DNA from: Candidatus Aminicenantota bacterium
GTDB lineage: Bacteria; Acidobacteriota; UBA6911; RPQK01; JAJDTT01
Assembly: GCA_026706325.1 (NCBI GenBank)
Contig: JAPOYZ010000169.1
Coordinates: 1 to 6,672, forward strand
Direction: 5' to 3'
DNA length: 6,672 nucleotides
Of the stretch, positions 1-6,650 are shown piece after piece. A program made the translations under genes and the position numbers. The stretch's first letter is position 1, and each line of letters begins with the position of its first letter. Under the pieces are notes generated by a model that saw nothing but the letters and a program-made list of their open reading frames with translations, made no database searches and was not told the DNA's origin.

Positions 1-1347
1 GCGTTAGGGAAGCTGCTGTTGGTGGTGATCTGCCTGCTGTGCGGGACGACGGCGGCGCAGGCGGCGGTGGACGACGAGGTGCTGTACGTGTTCAACACCT
101 TCTCGTTCATGATCTGGGGCGCCATGGTGATGTGGATGTGCGCGGGATTCACGATGCTGGAGTCCGGATCGGTGCGGACCAAGAACGCGTCCATGATCTG
201 CATGAAGAACATCGGTCTGTACTCGATCGCGGGGTTGGCCTACTACGTGATCGGCTACAACCTGATGTACGCGGACGTGGGGAGCGTGATCGGGTCGTTC
301 AAGCTGCTGTACGGTCCGTCGGCGCAGGATCTGGCGCTGGTGGCGGGCGAGGACGGAGCGGCGGCGGCGGTGGTGGGCGCCGAGAGCAAGTACTCGACCA
401 TGTCGGACTGGTTTTTCCAGATGGTGTTCGTGGCGACGGCGGCGTCGATCGTCTCGGGGGCGCTGGCCGAGCGGGTGAAGATGTGGTCGTTTTTCGTGTT
501 CGTGGCGGTGTTGACGGCGGTGATCTACCCGGTGGTGGGCGCCTGGACCTGGGGCGGCGGCTGGCTGGGGGAGATGGGCTTCCAGGACTTCGCGGGATCG
601 ACGATCGTGCACGGCACGGGGGGCTGGGCGGCCTTGGCGGGGATCCTGATCGTGGGGCCGCGGCTGGGCAAGTTCCGCAAGGACGGGACGGCGAAGCCGA
701 CGCCGCCGTCGAACGTGATCGTGGTGACGCTGGGGGTGTTCATCCTGTGGTTCGGGTGGTTCGGATTCAATGGCGGGTCGCAGTTGGCGCTGGGGAGCGC
801 GGCGGACGCGCTGGCGATGAGCCACGTGTTGGTGAACACGAACCTGGCGGCGGCGGCCGGAGTGGTGACGGCGCTGATCGTGTCGCGGCCGATCCTGGGG
901 CGCAACGACCTGTTCGCGACGTTGAACGGGGCGATCGCGGGTCTGGTGGCGATCACGGCGGGACCGGACATCGTTTCGCACCACTGGTCGATCGTCATCG
1001 GGGCGATCGGGGCGATCCTGTGCACGGCGGGGATCAAGTTCCTGGAGCGGGCGAAGATCGACGACGTGGTGGGGGCGGTGCCGGCGCACCTGTTTGCGGG
1101 GATCTGGGGCACGATCGCGGTCTGTATCGCGGCGGGCGGCAACATCGGGGTGCAGTTGGTGGGCATCCTGGCGGTGGGAGCGTTCGTGTTCACGACGTCC
1201 CTGATTCTGTGGAAGGTGCTGGCGATGACGATGAGCGTGCGGGTATCGGAGCAGGTGGAACGGCTGGGACAGGACGTGGGCGAGTTGGGCATGGAAGCCT
1301 ATCCCGAGTTCGTGCTCATGCCGGAAGAACTGGACGACGAAGAATAG
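1..1347 (+). CDS. amt: Ammonium transporter (Amt/MEP/Rh family), 5' end cut or start unresolved
   Basis: Inner-membrane channel that recruits ammonium at the periplasmic face and conducts NH3 (or NH4+) inward. The frame is open from base 1. Numbering here starts at the TTG at 19. Residues up to about 16 form a hydrophobic signal peptide ending in AQA-A, and about 11 membrane segments follow (roughly 26-402). Hallmarks of E. coli AmtB are all present: the twin pore histidines H198 (in DFAGSTIVH) and H357 (in GAVPAHLFAGIWGT), Phe-gate residues F133 and F250 (in WFGWFGFNGGS), W178 and the structural D190. The D-to-H spacing of 8 and W-to-D spacing of 12 match AmtB. The cytoplasmic tail keeps the E-x-G-x-D...AY pattern and then ends in an acidic EELDDEE. 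An AGGGA at 6-10 could serve the TTG at 19, but a lysine codon at 10-12 suits a signal-peptide n-region, so the start may lie upstream of the window. No glnK is visible. Third codon positions are unusually rich in G. Family call is near certain; the exact subfamily is not resolved. Confidence 0.96.
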   Translation, partial: ALGKLLLVVICLLCGTTAAQAAVDDEVLYVFNTFSFMIWGAMVMWMCAGFTMLESGSVRTKNASMICMKNIGLYSIAGLAYYVIGYNLMYADVGSVIGSFKLLYGPSAQDLALVAGEDGAAAAVVGAESKYSTMSDWFFQMVFVATAASIVSGALAERVKMWSFFVFVAVLTAVIYPVVGAWTWGGGWLGEMGFQDFAGSTIVHGTGGWAALAGILIVGPRLGKFRKDGTAKPTPPSNVIVVTLGVFILWFGWFGFNGGSQLALGSAADALAMSHVLVNTNLAAAAGVVTALIVSRPILGRNDLFATLNGAIAGLVAITAGPDIVSHHWSIVIGAIGAILCTAGIKFLERAKIDDVVGAVPAHLFAGIWGTIAVCIAAGGNIGVQLVGILAVGAFVFTTSLILWKVLAMTMSVRVSEQVERLGQDVGELGMEAYPEFVLMPEELDDEE

Positions 1348-1363
1348 CCGGGTCTGATCGACT

Positions 1364-1377
1364 GGGGGGCCAGATTG
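1364..1377 (+). promoter_or_regulatory. G-run ribosome-binding site before a TTG start
   Basis: A run of six G (1364-1369) lies five bases before the TTG at 1375. It is the only purine-rich stretch in the 27-base gap after amt. The TTG is preferred because the family almost always begins with a Met-Leu-Ser-Arg-type N-terminus followed at once by LYWMGRYLERAE, and this start gives exactly that. No ATG or GTG in frame fits better; the next ATG (1408) would cut into the motif. Confidence 0.45.
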
Positions 1378-2364
1378 CTTTCACGTAGCGCCCAAGGTTT
1401 GTATTGGATGGGCCGTTACCTCGAGAGGGCGGAGCATCTCTGCCGCCTGTTGCGTTTGCAGGTCGAGGCGTTGGTGGATCGCCCGATTCGGGAGATCCAC
1501 TTTGGCTGGAGCCGCATTTACATCAGTCTGAACCGGAATCCGCCCGGGGGCAGCCTGGAGCTTCTGTGGGGCGACGAAGAAGACCCGCTGGTCGACTCGT
1601 TTACGCTGGCAGATTCCTACACCTTGGCCGACGATCTCACCTTTGAGAGGTCGAATTCCGATTCGATATACAGCTGCTTCTCCATGGGCCGCGAGAACGC
1701 CCGCCAGATGCGCAACCGGATCAGCGGCGAAATGTGGAGTTGCCTGAACCTGTCCTATTTGAGGCTCCAGGAGATGACCATCGAGAAGATCTGGCAGGTC
1801 TCTCCGGAGGATTTCTACGTCGCCACGGCGCATGATATCGACACCTTCACCGGTGTCGCCGAAGTGACCATGTATCGGGACGAAGGCTGGCGTTTCTGGC
1901 GGTTGGGGCGAGCCATCGAGCGGGTCCAATCCTCGGCCTCGTTGTTTCTGGCTCAAATAGAAGCCGGACGGCGGATCGACCCGTCCTTGGGCGAGGACTG
2001 GACCAGCCTCCTGCGTTTCTACCAGGCGTTCGATGCCTACAACCGAAAACACAGCGTCGACGTCAAACCGGATCAGGTCCTGGACTTGCTCGTGACGGAT
2101 CCGCAACTGCCCGGCTCCCTCTTTCGGTCCCTCGATGCGGCGGTCGCGGAGCTGGACGCCATCGGCCCCGGCCCCAGCGCTCACTCGGGGGCGCCGGCCC
2201 GGCGTCTGGCCGGGCGCTTGCGAGCTCTGATCCACTATGCCTGGCCGGACCGGGAGGACCACGAGAGTCTCCTTCAGTGGATCGGGGAGCACTGCCGGAA
2301 ACTCCATGGTCTGGTCATGGCCGCCTATGTCGACTACCCCATCGAGGACTCCCCTCTGCGCTGA
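1375..2364 (+). CDS. Alpha-E domain (DUF403) protein
   Basis: Cytosolic, all-helical protein of 329 residues, close to the usual family length of a little over 300. The N-terminus MLSRSAQGLYWMGRYLERAE is the family signature. Further conserved blocks are ENARQ (107-111), ISGEMW (residues 116-121) and a second motif, FWRLGRAIERVQ (174-185), which echoes the first (residues 9-20). No signal peptide or membrane segment is seen. In other bacteria alpha-E proteins are encoded beside, or fused to, circularly permuted type 2 ATP-grasp ligases and transglutaminase-like proteins, and are proposed to help make or modify a peptide or amide product. The biochemical role is not established. Here the transglutaminase follows after 4 bases, but no ATP-grasp gene adjoins; amt lies 27 bases upstream. 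The Arg-Glu pair in each repeated motif may form a binding surface, which is inference. Family assignment is strong and function is unknown. Confidence 0.93.
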   Translation: MLSRSAQGLYWMGRYLERAEHLCRLLRLQVEALVDRPIREIHFGWSRIYISLNRNPPGGSLELLWGDEEDPLVDSFTLADSYTLADDLTFERSNSDSIYSCFSMGRENARQMRNRISGEMWSCLNLSYLRLQEMTIEKIWQVSPEDFYVATAHDIDTFTGVAEVTMYRDEGWRFWRLGRAIERVQSSASLFLAQIEAGRRIDPSLGEDWTSLLRFYQAFDAYNRKHSVDVKPDQVLDLLVTDPQLPGSLFRSLDAAVAELDAIGPGPSAHSGAPARRLAGRLRALIHYAWPDREDHESLLQWIGEHCRKLHGLVMAAYVDYPIEDSPLR

Positions 2365-2368
2365 TCCC

Positions 2369-3262
2369 ATGACCGGGACGGTCCGATATGAGATCGAGCA
2401 CGTTTCCCGGTACCGGTACGCATTCCCGGCCCGGGAGTGCGTCATGTTGCTCTGTCTGAAGCCGCGCAGCGACGGTGGCCAGCGACTCCGGGATTTCAGG
2501 ATCGAAACCAGTCCACCGGCTTCCCTGACCAGTGAAACGGACTGCTTCGGAAACGTCCGTCACGTTCTCTATCTGCACCGCGAGCACGATGGCTTGGAAA
2601 TTTCCGCACGGTCGACGGTCGAACCTGCGGTTCCGGATCCTCTTCCCGGGAGTCTCGGCGCCCATGCCTGGCGGGAGATCCTCTCCTGGGGCGAGTCTGC
2701 CGACTATTGGGACTTCACTCGCCCCAGCGCTCTGGCGCGCCCGTCAGCGCTGCTGGACGAGTTTGTGTCCAGGACCGGTATCGAGCGCGCGGACGATCCT
2801 CTCGAGGGGCTGCTTCGCCTCTCCCGCCGGCTTTACCGCAGCTTCAGCTACGTTCCGGGCAGTACTTCGGCGGCATCTCCAATTGACGACATCCTTCAAT
2901 CGGGCCGCGGGGTCTGTCAGGACTACGCCCACGTCATGATCACCGTCGCCCGGTCCTGGGGCATTCCCTCGCGGTACGTCTCCGGTTACCTGAGCGAAAC
3001 CGGCCGGCCCGGCGAGCAGGCTGTTGGAAATGCCACCCATGCCTGGGTCGAATGCCGGCTGCCGGAACTGGGTTGGATCGGCTTCGATCCCACCAACGTG
3101 AGTCTGGTCGACCAACGGCACGTGCGAATCGCCGTGGGCCGCGACTATAAGGACGTCTCGCCGACCCAAGGTGTCCGCCAGGGAGGCGGAGACACCAATC
3201 TCGAGGTGGATGTACAGGTCATCCAGAAAGATGCGCTCTACGGTCGACCCCATCACTCGTGA
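2369..3262 (+). CDS. Transglutaminase-like cysteine protease/amidase family protein
   Basis: Protein of 297 residues with the layout of the bacterial transglutaminase family: an N-terminal beta-rich domain (about 4-90, beginning VRYEIEHVSRYRYAFPARE, as in the bacterial transglutaminase N-terminal family) and a papain-like core (about 150-245). The catalytic triad is intact: C183 in GRGVCQDYAH, H224 in NATHAWVE and D240 in GFDPTN. The C-terminal stretch YKDVSPTQGVRQGG is also typical. No signal peptide is seen, so it should act in the cytoplasm, probably cleaving or transferring amide or peptide bonds rather than cross-linking proteins. The ATG at 2369 follows the alpha-E stop by 4 bases and places the YEIEH strand at the N-terminus as in relatives; there is no clear Shine-Dalgarno, so translation is probably coupled to the gene before it. 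The frame is open farther upstream (to 2237), but those residues overlap alpha-E and are not family-like. Substrate unknown. Confidence 0.94.
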   Translation: MTGTVRYEIEHVSRYRYAFPARECVMLLCLKPRSDGGQRLRDFRIETSPPASLTSETDCFGNVRHVLYLHREHDGLEISARSTVEPAVPDPLPGSLGAHAWREILSWGESADYWDFTRPSALARPSALLDEFVSRTGIERADDPLEGLLRLSRRLYRSFSYVPGSTSAASPIDDILQSGRGVCQDYAHVMITVARSWGIPSRYVSGYLSETGRPGEQAVGNATHAWVECRLPELGWIGFDPTNVSLVDQRHVRIAVGRDYKDVSPTQGVRQGGGDTNLEVDVQVIQKDALYGRPHHS

Positions 3263-4958
3263 AATCGTTCAGAATGCGCTCTCCTCGGGTGCGGACGAGA
3301 TGGCGCTGGCCCTCTACCGCACCGCGTACTCCACCATCGTAAGGGACTGCCTGGATTACTCCACCTCCCTGTGCAACGCGCGCGGGGAGATGATCGCCCA
3401 AGGCGTCACCATACCGCTGCACCTGGGTTCGGTGCCGCACGCCATGGAGACCCTGCTGGAGAAGTACGGCCGGAAGATGGAGCCGGGGGATGTCTTCATC
3501 ATGAACGATCCCTTCGGCGGGGGAATGCACATTCCCGACATCTACGTGGTGAAACCGGTTTTCTGGGAAGGTGAAATCGTCTGTTTCGCCGTGACGACGG
3601 CCCACCATCTGGACCTGGGAGGGAGACTGCCGGGGAGCTCGGCCTGCGACAACACGGAGATATTCCAGGAGGGGCTGCGCATCCCATGGCTCAAGCTCCA
3701 TCACCGGGGGGATCCGGACGAAGCGATCTTCGCCCTGCTGCGCACCAACGTCCGGGTGCCTGAGAAAACCGTGGGGGACATCCGGGCACAGGTCGCCGCC
3801 TGCAATATCGGGGAGCAGGCGGTGAGGCGGCTCATCGCTCGCTATGGCGCCGAGACCCTTTCTGCCTGTGGCGACGATCTCATCGACTACACGGAAGAAC
3901 TCATGCGCGCCGAGATCGCGTCGTGGCCCGACGGAACCAGCACCTTCGTGGACTACATGGACAGCGACGGTGTCGGCGGGCCCCGGGTTCGTTTCCAGGT
4001 CACCGCCACCATTGAGGACGACACCTTCACCGCTGATTTCAGAGGAACCGATCCTCAGGTCCGGGGAGCGCTCAATTCGACTCGCTCCTTCACCTGCGGG
4101 GCAGTGGCCGTGTGTGTGCGCTGCGCCATGAGCGGGGATGTGCCCAACACGGCGGGGATGTTTCGTCCTCTGAATGTCATCACCGAACCTGGAACCGTTG
4201 CGGACGTCGTGATGCCGGGAGCCTCCTCAATGCGGGGCGTCACCGGATTTCGCATGGTCGACACCATCTTCGGAGCCATGGCCGGTCTGCTTCCCGATCG
4301 CATCCCGGCCGCCGGAGAGGGTGGAAACACCCTGGTCGTTTTCGGTGGCCGGCACCAGGACCGGTCTGCCTATATCTACTACGAGTCGCTCACCGGCACC
4401 TGGGGAGGCCGGCCGGGGATGGATGGCAACGATGGTCTCTGCAATCCCATCGTCGTGGCCAGCAACATCCCGGTGGAGCAGGCGGAAGCCGAATACCCGG
4501 TGCGGATTCGGCGGTATGGCCTGGTGGGCGATACCGGAGGACCGGGAAAATACCGGGGAGGGTTGGCCGTGGAACGGGAATGGGAACTGCTGGAGGGCGA
4601 AACCCATCTCGCCATACGCTCCGACCGCCGCGATCATTTGCCCTACGGCTTAGTTTCCGGGAAACCGGGAAAAGGTTCGATAAACGTCCTGCACAGAAAG
4701 GACGGCAGCCGAGAGGTGCTGCCGGTCATGATCTCGACGACGATGAAGGCGGGTGAAGTTCTTTATCATCGGCAACCTGGGGGCGGCGGGTGGGGAGACC
4801 CGTTGGAGCGGTCTCCCGAGTCCGTAAGGCGGGACGTGAAGAACCAGAAGGTTTCGCTCCGGTCGGCCCGGGAAGACTACGCCGTCAGCTTGGATTCGGA
4901 GGATTGGCGGACCGTCGAGAGGGCTCCGGGTCGAAAATCGCGGCGCCGAATGGAGTGA
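3231..4958 (+). CDS. hyuB: Hydantoinase B/oxoprolinase family protein (HyuB-type subunit)
   Basis: Protein of 575 residues, normal for a stand-alone HyuB subunit. Relatives form, with HyuA, ATP-dependent enzymes opening hydantoins or 5-oxoproline, or the related acetone and acetophenone carboxylases. Conserved blocks run end to end: DPITREIVQNAL (6-17), ALYRTAYS, NDPFGGGMHIPDI (from 92), TAHHLDLGG with H125/H126, DNTEIFQEGLRIP, YPVRIRRYGLVGDTGGPGKYRGG and PGGGGWGDP (516-524), then the usual DVKNQKVSLRSAREDYAV tail. No signal peptide, so cytoplasmic. The ATG at 3231 is chosen because it puts the DPITREIVQNAL block at the N-terminus; it overlaps the transglutaminase gene by 32 bases. ATG 3210 or GTG 3171 are alternatives with longer, non-family N-termini. 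No HyuA gene adjoins on either side within the window, so the partner is missing or encoded elsewhere. The exact substrate (hydantoin, 5-oxoproline or another) cannot be read from sequence. Confidence 0.94.
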   Translation: MRSTVDPITREIVQNALSSGADEMALALYRTAYSTIVRDCLDYSTSLCNARGEMIAQGVTIPLHLGSVPHAMETLLEKYGRKMEPGDVFIMNDPFGGGMHIPDIYVVKPVFWEGEIVCFAVTTAHHLDLGGRLPGSSACDNTEIFQEGLRIPWLKLHHRGDPDEAIFALLRTNVRVPEKTVGDIRAQVAACNIGEQAVRRLIARYGAETLSACGDDLIDYTEELMRAEIASWPDGTSTFVDYMDSDGVGGPRVRFQVTATIEDDTFTADFRGTDPQVRGALNSTRSFTCGAVAVCVRCAMSGDVPNTAGMFRPLNVITEPGTVADVVMPGASSMRGVTGFRMVDTIFGAMAGLLPDRIPAAGEGGNTLVVFGGRHQDRSAYIYYESLTGTWGGRPGMDGNDGLCNPIVVASNIPVEQAEAEYPVRIRRYGLVGDTGGPGKYRGGLAVEREWELLEGETHLAIRSDRRDHLPYGLVSGKPGKGSINVLHRKDGSREVLPVMISTTMKAGEVLYHRQPGGGGWGDPLERSPESVRRDVKNQKVSLRSAREDYAVSLDSEDWRTVERAPGRKSRRRME

Positions 4959-5108
4959 AACAGGAGAAGTCGAGCCGGTGCGTGGAGGACCCCCCAACCG
5001 GGCGAATGTCGCTGCAGGGGGAGGAATAGAAAGACTGGTTCCGGTATTGTTACACCGCAATTCTAAACCGGGCGGGGGTCCGGCCGTTTTTCACCACGCG
5101 GGTGCCAA
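4959..5108 (+). other. Intergenic region between hyuB and the porin gene
   Basis: A stretch of 150 bases with no convincing gene. It holds a purine-rich Shine-Dalgarno-like stretch (5016-5025) without a usable start after it, a weak sigma-54-like site (about 5036-5050) and a GC-rich hairpin followed by five T (5068-5091). It is the only sizeable gap in the window, so it most likely separates two transcription units. Confidence 0.6.
5068..5091 (+). terminator. Weak candidate rho-independent terminator
   Basis: CCGGGC (5068-5073) can pair with GTCCGG (5078-5083) in a six-pair stem with one G-T wobble and a GGGG loop; CCG and then five T (5087-5091) follow. The stem is short, the T run is short and is displaced by three bases, so termination would be modest. 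Its place 110 bases after the hyuB stop and just before the porin gene fits an operon end, or an attenuating leader for the porin. Confidence 0.35.
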
Positions 5109-6650
5109 ATGCTGAAGGGCGCACGAGTAACCATGAAGATTCGCGATGATGAATTTCTCCGACTTGATGGTGCTCTGACGGAAACACCGCGGTCGCAGGG
5201 TGGCGTGCCCCCGGGTGCATGCCGACCCGCTTGGCAGTCGTATCGCGAAGCTGACACAGACGGAGGCGCGGCTGTCCCCGGTCTGCGGAACATTTCCAAT
5301 TCTTCCTTTTTCCTCAAGCGGATCGTGTTGGCCGGCGTCGTCTGGACGCTGTCGTTGACGGCTGCTCCCGCCAGTGGCGACGACCAGGAAAATGATGAGA
5401 AGAAGGCTCCGGCCGCGACTGAACGCAGCATGGGGAACGAGCTTCCCGGTTGGGTTTCTCTCTCCGGCGAGTTCCGCGGCCGCTTCGAAGGTCGCCGGAG
5501 CCTGGGTTACCGGAAGGGGAACGACGACGCATACGGTCTGATCCGGACCCGTCTGGATCTGGGGCTCACACCGGCCTCCTGGCTGAAGTTCGGGTTTCAG
5601 GGACAGGACGCCAGTGCTCCGGGCATCCGTGAAGGGTTGCCGAACATCGGAGTCTTCCGCGACGGGTTCGATTTGCGGCAGGCCTACGCCCAGGTCGGGA
5701 GCGAGAACTCGCCGGTCACGTTGACTGTGGGCCGCCAAGTCCTGGCCTATGGAGATCAGCGCCTCGTCGGCGCGTTGAACTGGACCAACACCTCCAGAGC
5801 CTTTGACGCCGTAAAGCTCCAGTTCCGCGGAGACGGGGCCCGGGTCGACGTCTTCTCAGCGCAAGTAGTGCAGAACGACCCTGCGGTTCGAATCAACCGC
5901 TCGATGGAAGGGAACAACCTGCATGGCGTGTACGGCGCCATCGAAAACGTGATCCCCGGCTCCACCCTGGAACCCTACCTCCTGTTGCGGTCGGCTGCTT
6001 CCGTCGTCAACGAGTTGAACCAGAGAGGCGAGCTCAACCGCTACACCATGGGCTTGAGAGCTTGGGCGAAGGGGCTGGGGCCCTGGGACTACAACCTGGC
6101 CCTGGTCCGGCAGTGGGGCGACATGGCCGGCGCGGTGATCGACGCGTGGGGCTATTACGTGGAGTTGGGCTATTCCATCGCTGCCGAGTCGAGCCCCCGG
6201 CTCTACGTTCACTACAACTTCGGCTCGGGTGACGAGGACGGCAGCGACGGCCGGGTGGGCGCCTTTGACAACCTGTATCCCACCGCCCACTTCCACTATG
6301 GCTACAACGACCTGGTCGGCTGGCGCAATCTGAAGAACATCCGGATGGGAGCCGAGTTCAAGCCCCATCCGAAGTTTGGACTGACTTTCGACTTCCATTC
6401 CTTCTGGCTGGCCACGGGCAATGACGCCCTCTACAACGTTTCGGGGGGATTGTCCGTTGCGACGCCGCCCGGCGGCGCCACCGACCTGAAGGTCGGAAAC
6501 GAGCTGGACGCCATGTTCACTATGGCGGTATCCAAGGCCGTGAACCTGGGCGGCGGCATCGGCTACCTGTTCCCCGGACCCTTTCTCAAGGCCAATACTC
6601 CGGGGGACGGGAACACCTTCACCTACCTGGTCGCGTCGTACAGGTTCTGA
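5109..6650 (+). CDS. Alginate-export-type outer-membrane beta-barrel (porin-like), start uncertain
   Basis: Outer-membrane protein, 513 residues from the ATG at 5109. A hydrophobic export segment (about 72-86, IVLAGVVWTLSLTAA) preceded by Lys-Arg (70-71) ends near PASG90/D91. The mature part begins with WVSLSGEFRGRFE and shows alternating amphipathic strands, many aromatic girdle residues and a C-terminal Phe (YLVASYRF), as expected for a BamA-inserted barrel. The block VGRQVLAYGDQRLVG followed by WTNTSRAFDAVKL is typical of the alginate export (AlgE-like) family. Many members outside pseudomonads are not linked to alginate, and no alginate genes are here, so the substrate, perhaps an anionic sugar or organic acid, is unknown. 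The first 60 or so residues before the signal peptide are unusual. Other in-frame starts are ATG 5133 and GTG 5205; none has a strong ribosome-binding site. The C-terminal end is complete. Confidence 0.85.
   Translation: MLKGARVTMKIRDDEFLRLDGALTETPRSQGGVPPGACRPAWQSYREADTDGGAAVPGLRNISNSSFFLKRIVLAGVVWTLSLTAAPASGDDQENDEKKAPAATERSMGNELPGWVSLSGEFRGRFEGRRSLGYRKGNDDAYGLIRTRLDLGLTPASWLKFGFQGQDASAPGIREGLPNIGVFRDGFDLRQAYAQVGSENSPVTLTVGRQVLAYGDQRLVGALNWTNTSRAFDAVKLQFRGDGARVDVFSAQVVQNDPAVRINRSMEGNNLHGVYGAIENVIPGSTLEPYLLLRSAASVVNELNQRGELNRYTMGLRAWAKGLGPWDYNLALVRQWGDMAGAVIDAWGYYVELGYSIAAESSPRLYVHYNFGSGDEDGSDGRVGAFDNLYPTAHFHYGYNDLVGWRNLKNIRMGAEFKPHPKFGLTFDFHSFWLATGNDALYNVSGGLSVATPPGGATDLKVGNELDAMFTMAVSKAVNLGGGIGYLFPGPFLKANTPGDGNTFTYLVASYRF

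Noticed and set aside
4..1292. Long reverse-strand and alternative-frame open frames across amt
   Set aside because: They result from the G-rich third positions of amt, which remove stops in other frames. Their translations are rich in Arg, His, Pro or Gly with no domain pattern, while the + strand frame is a textbook Amt.
4657..4675. Tandem CCGGGAAA direct repeat
   Set aside because: Two copies only, inside hyuB, encoding a Gly-Lys-Pro-Gly-Lys stretch in a conserved loop; no sign of a mobile or regulatory repeat.
4776..4798. G-rich run suggesting a G-quadruplex
   Set aside because: It encodes the conserved PGGGGWGDP motif of HyuB, so the run is explained by protein conservation.
4988..5021. 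C-run and G-run that could form a hairpin after hyuB
   Set aside because: The stem would be five or six C-G pairs around a loop of about 20 bases with no T run after it; too weak to call.
5016..5025. Strong Shine-Dalgarno-like purine stretch in the gap after hyuB
   Set aside because: No ATG, GTG or TTG lies at suitable distance. A frame from CTG 5035 gives only a short peptide ending near 5118 with no family-like features.
5091..5738. Reverse-strand open frame opposite the porin
   Set aside because: Its translation has no recognisable domain or start context, and the + strand frame shows signal peptide, barrel strands and terminal Phe.
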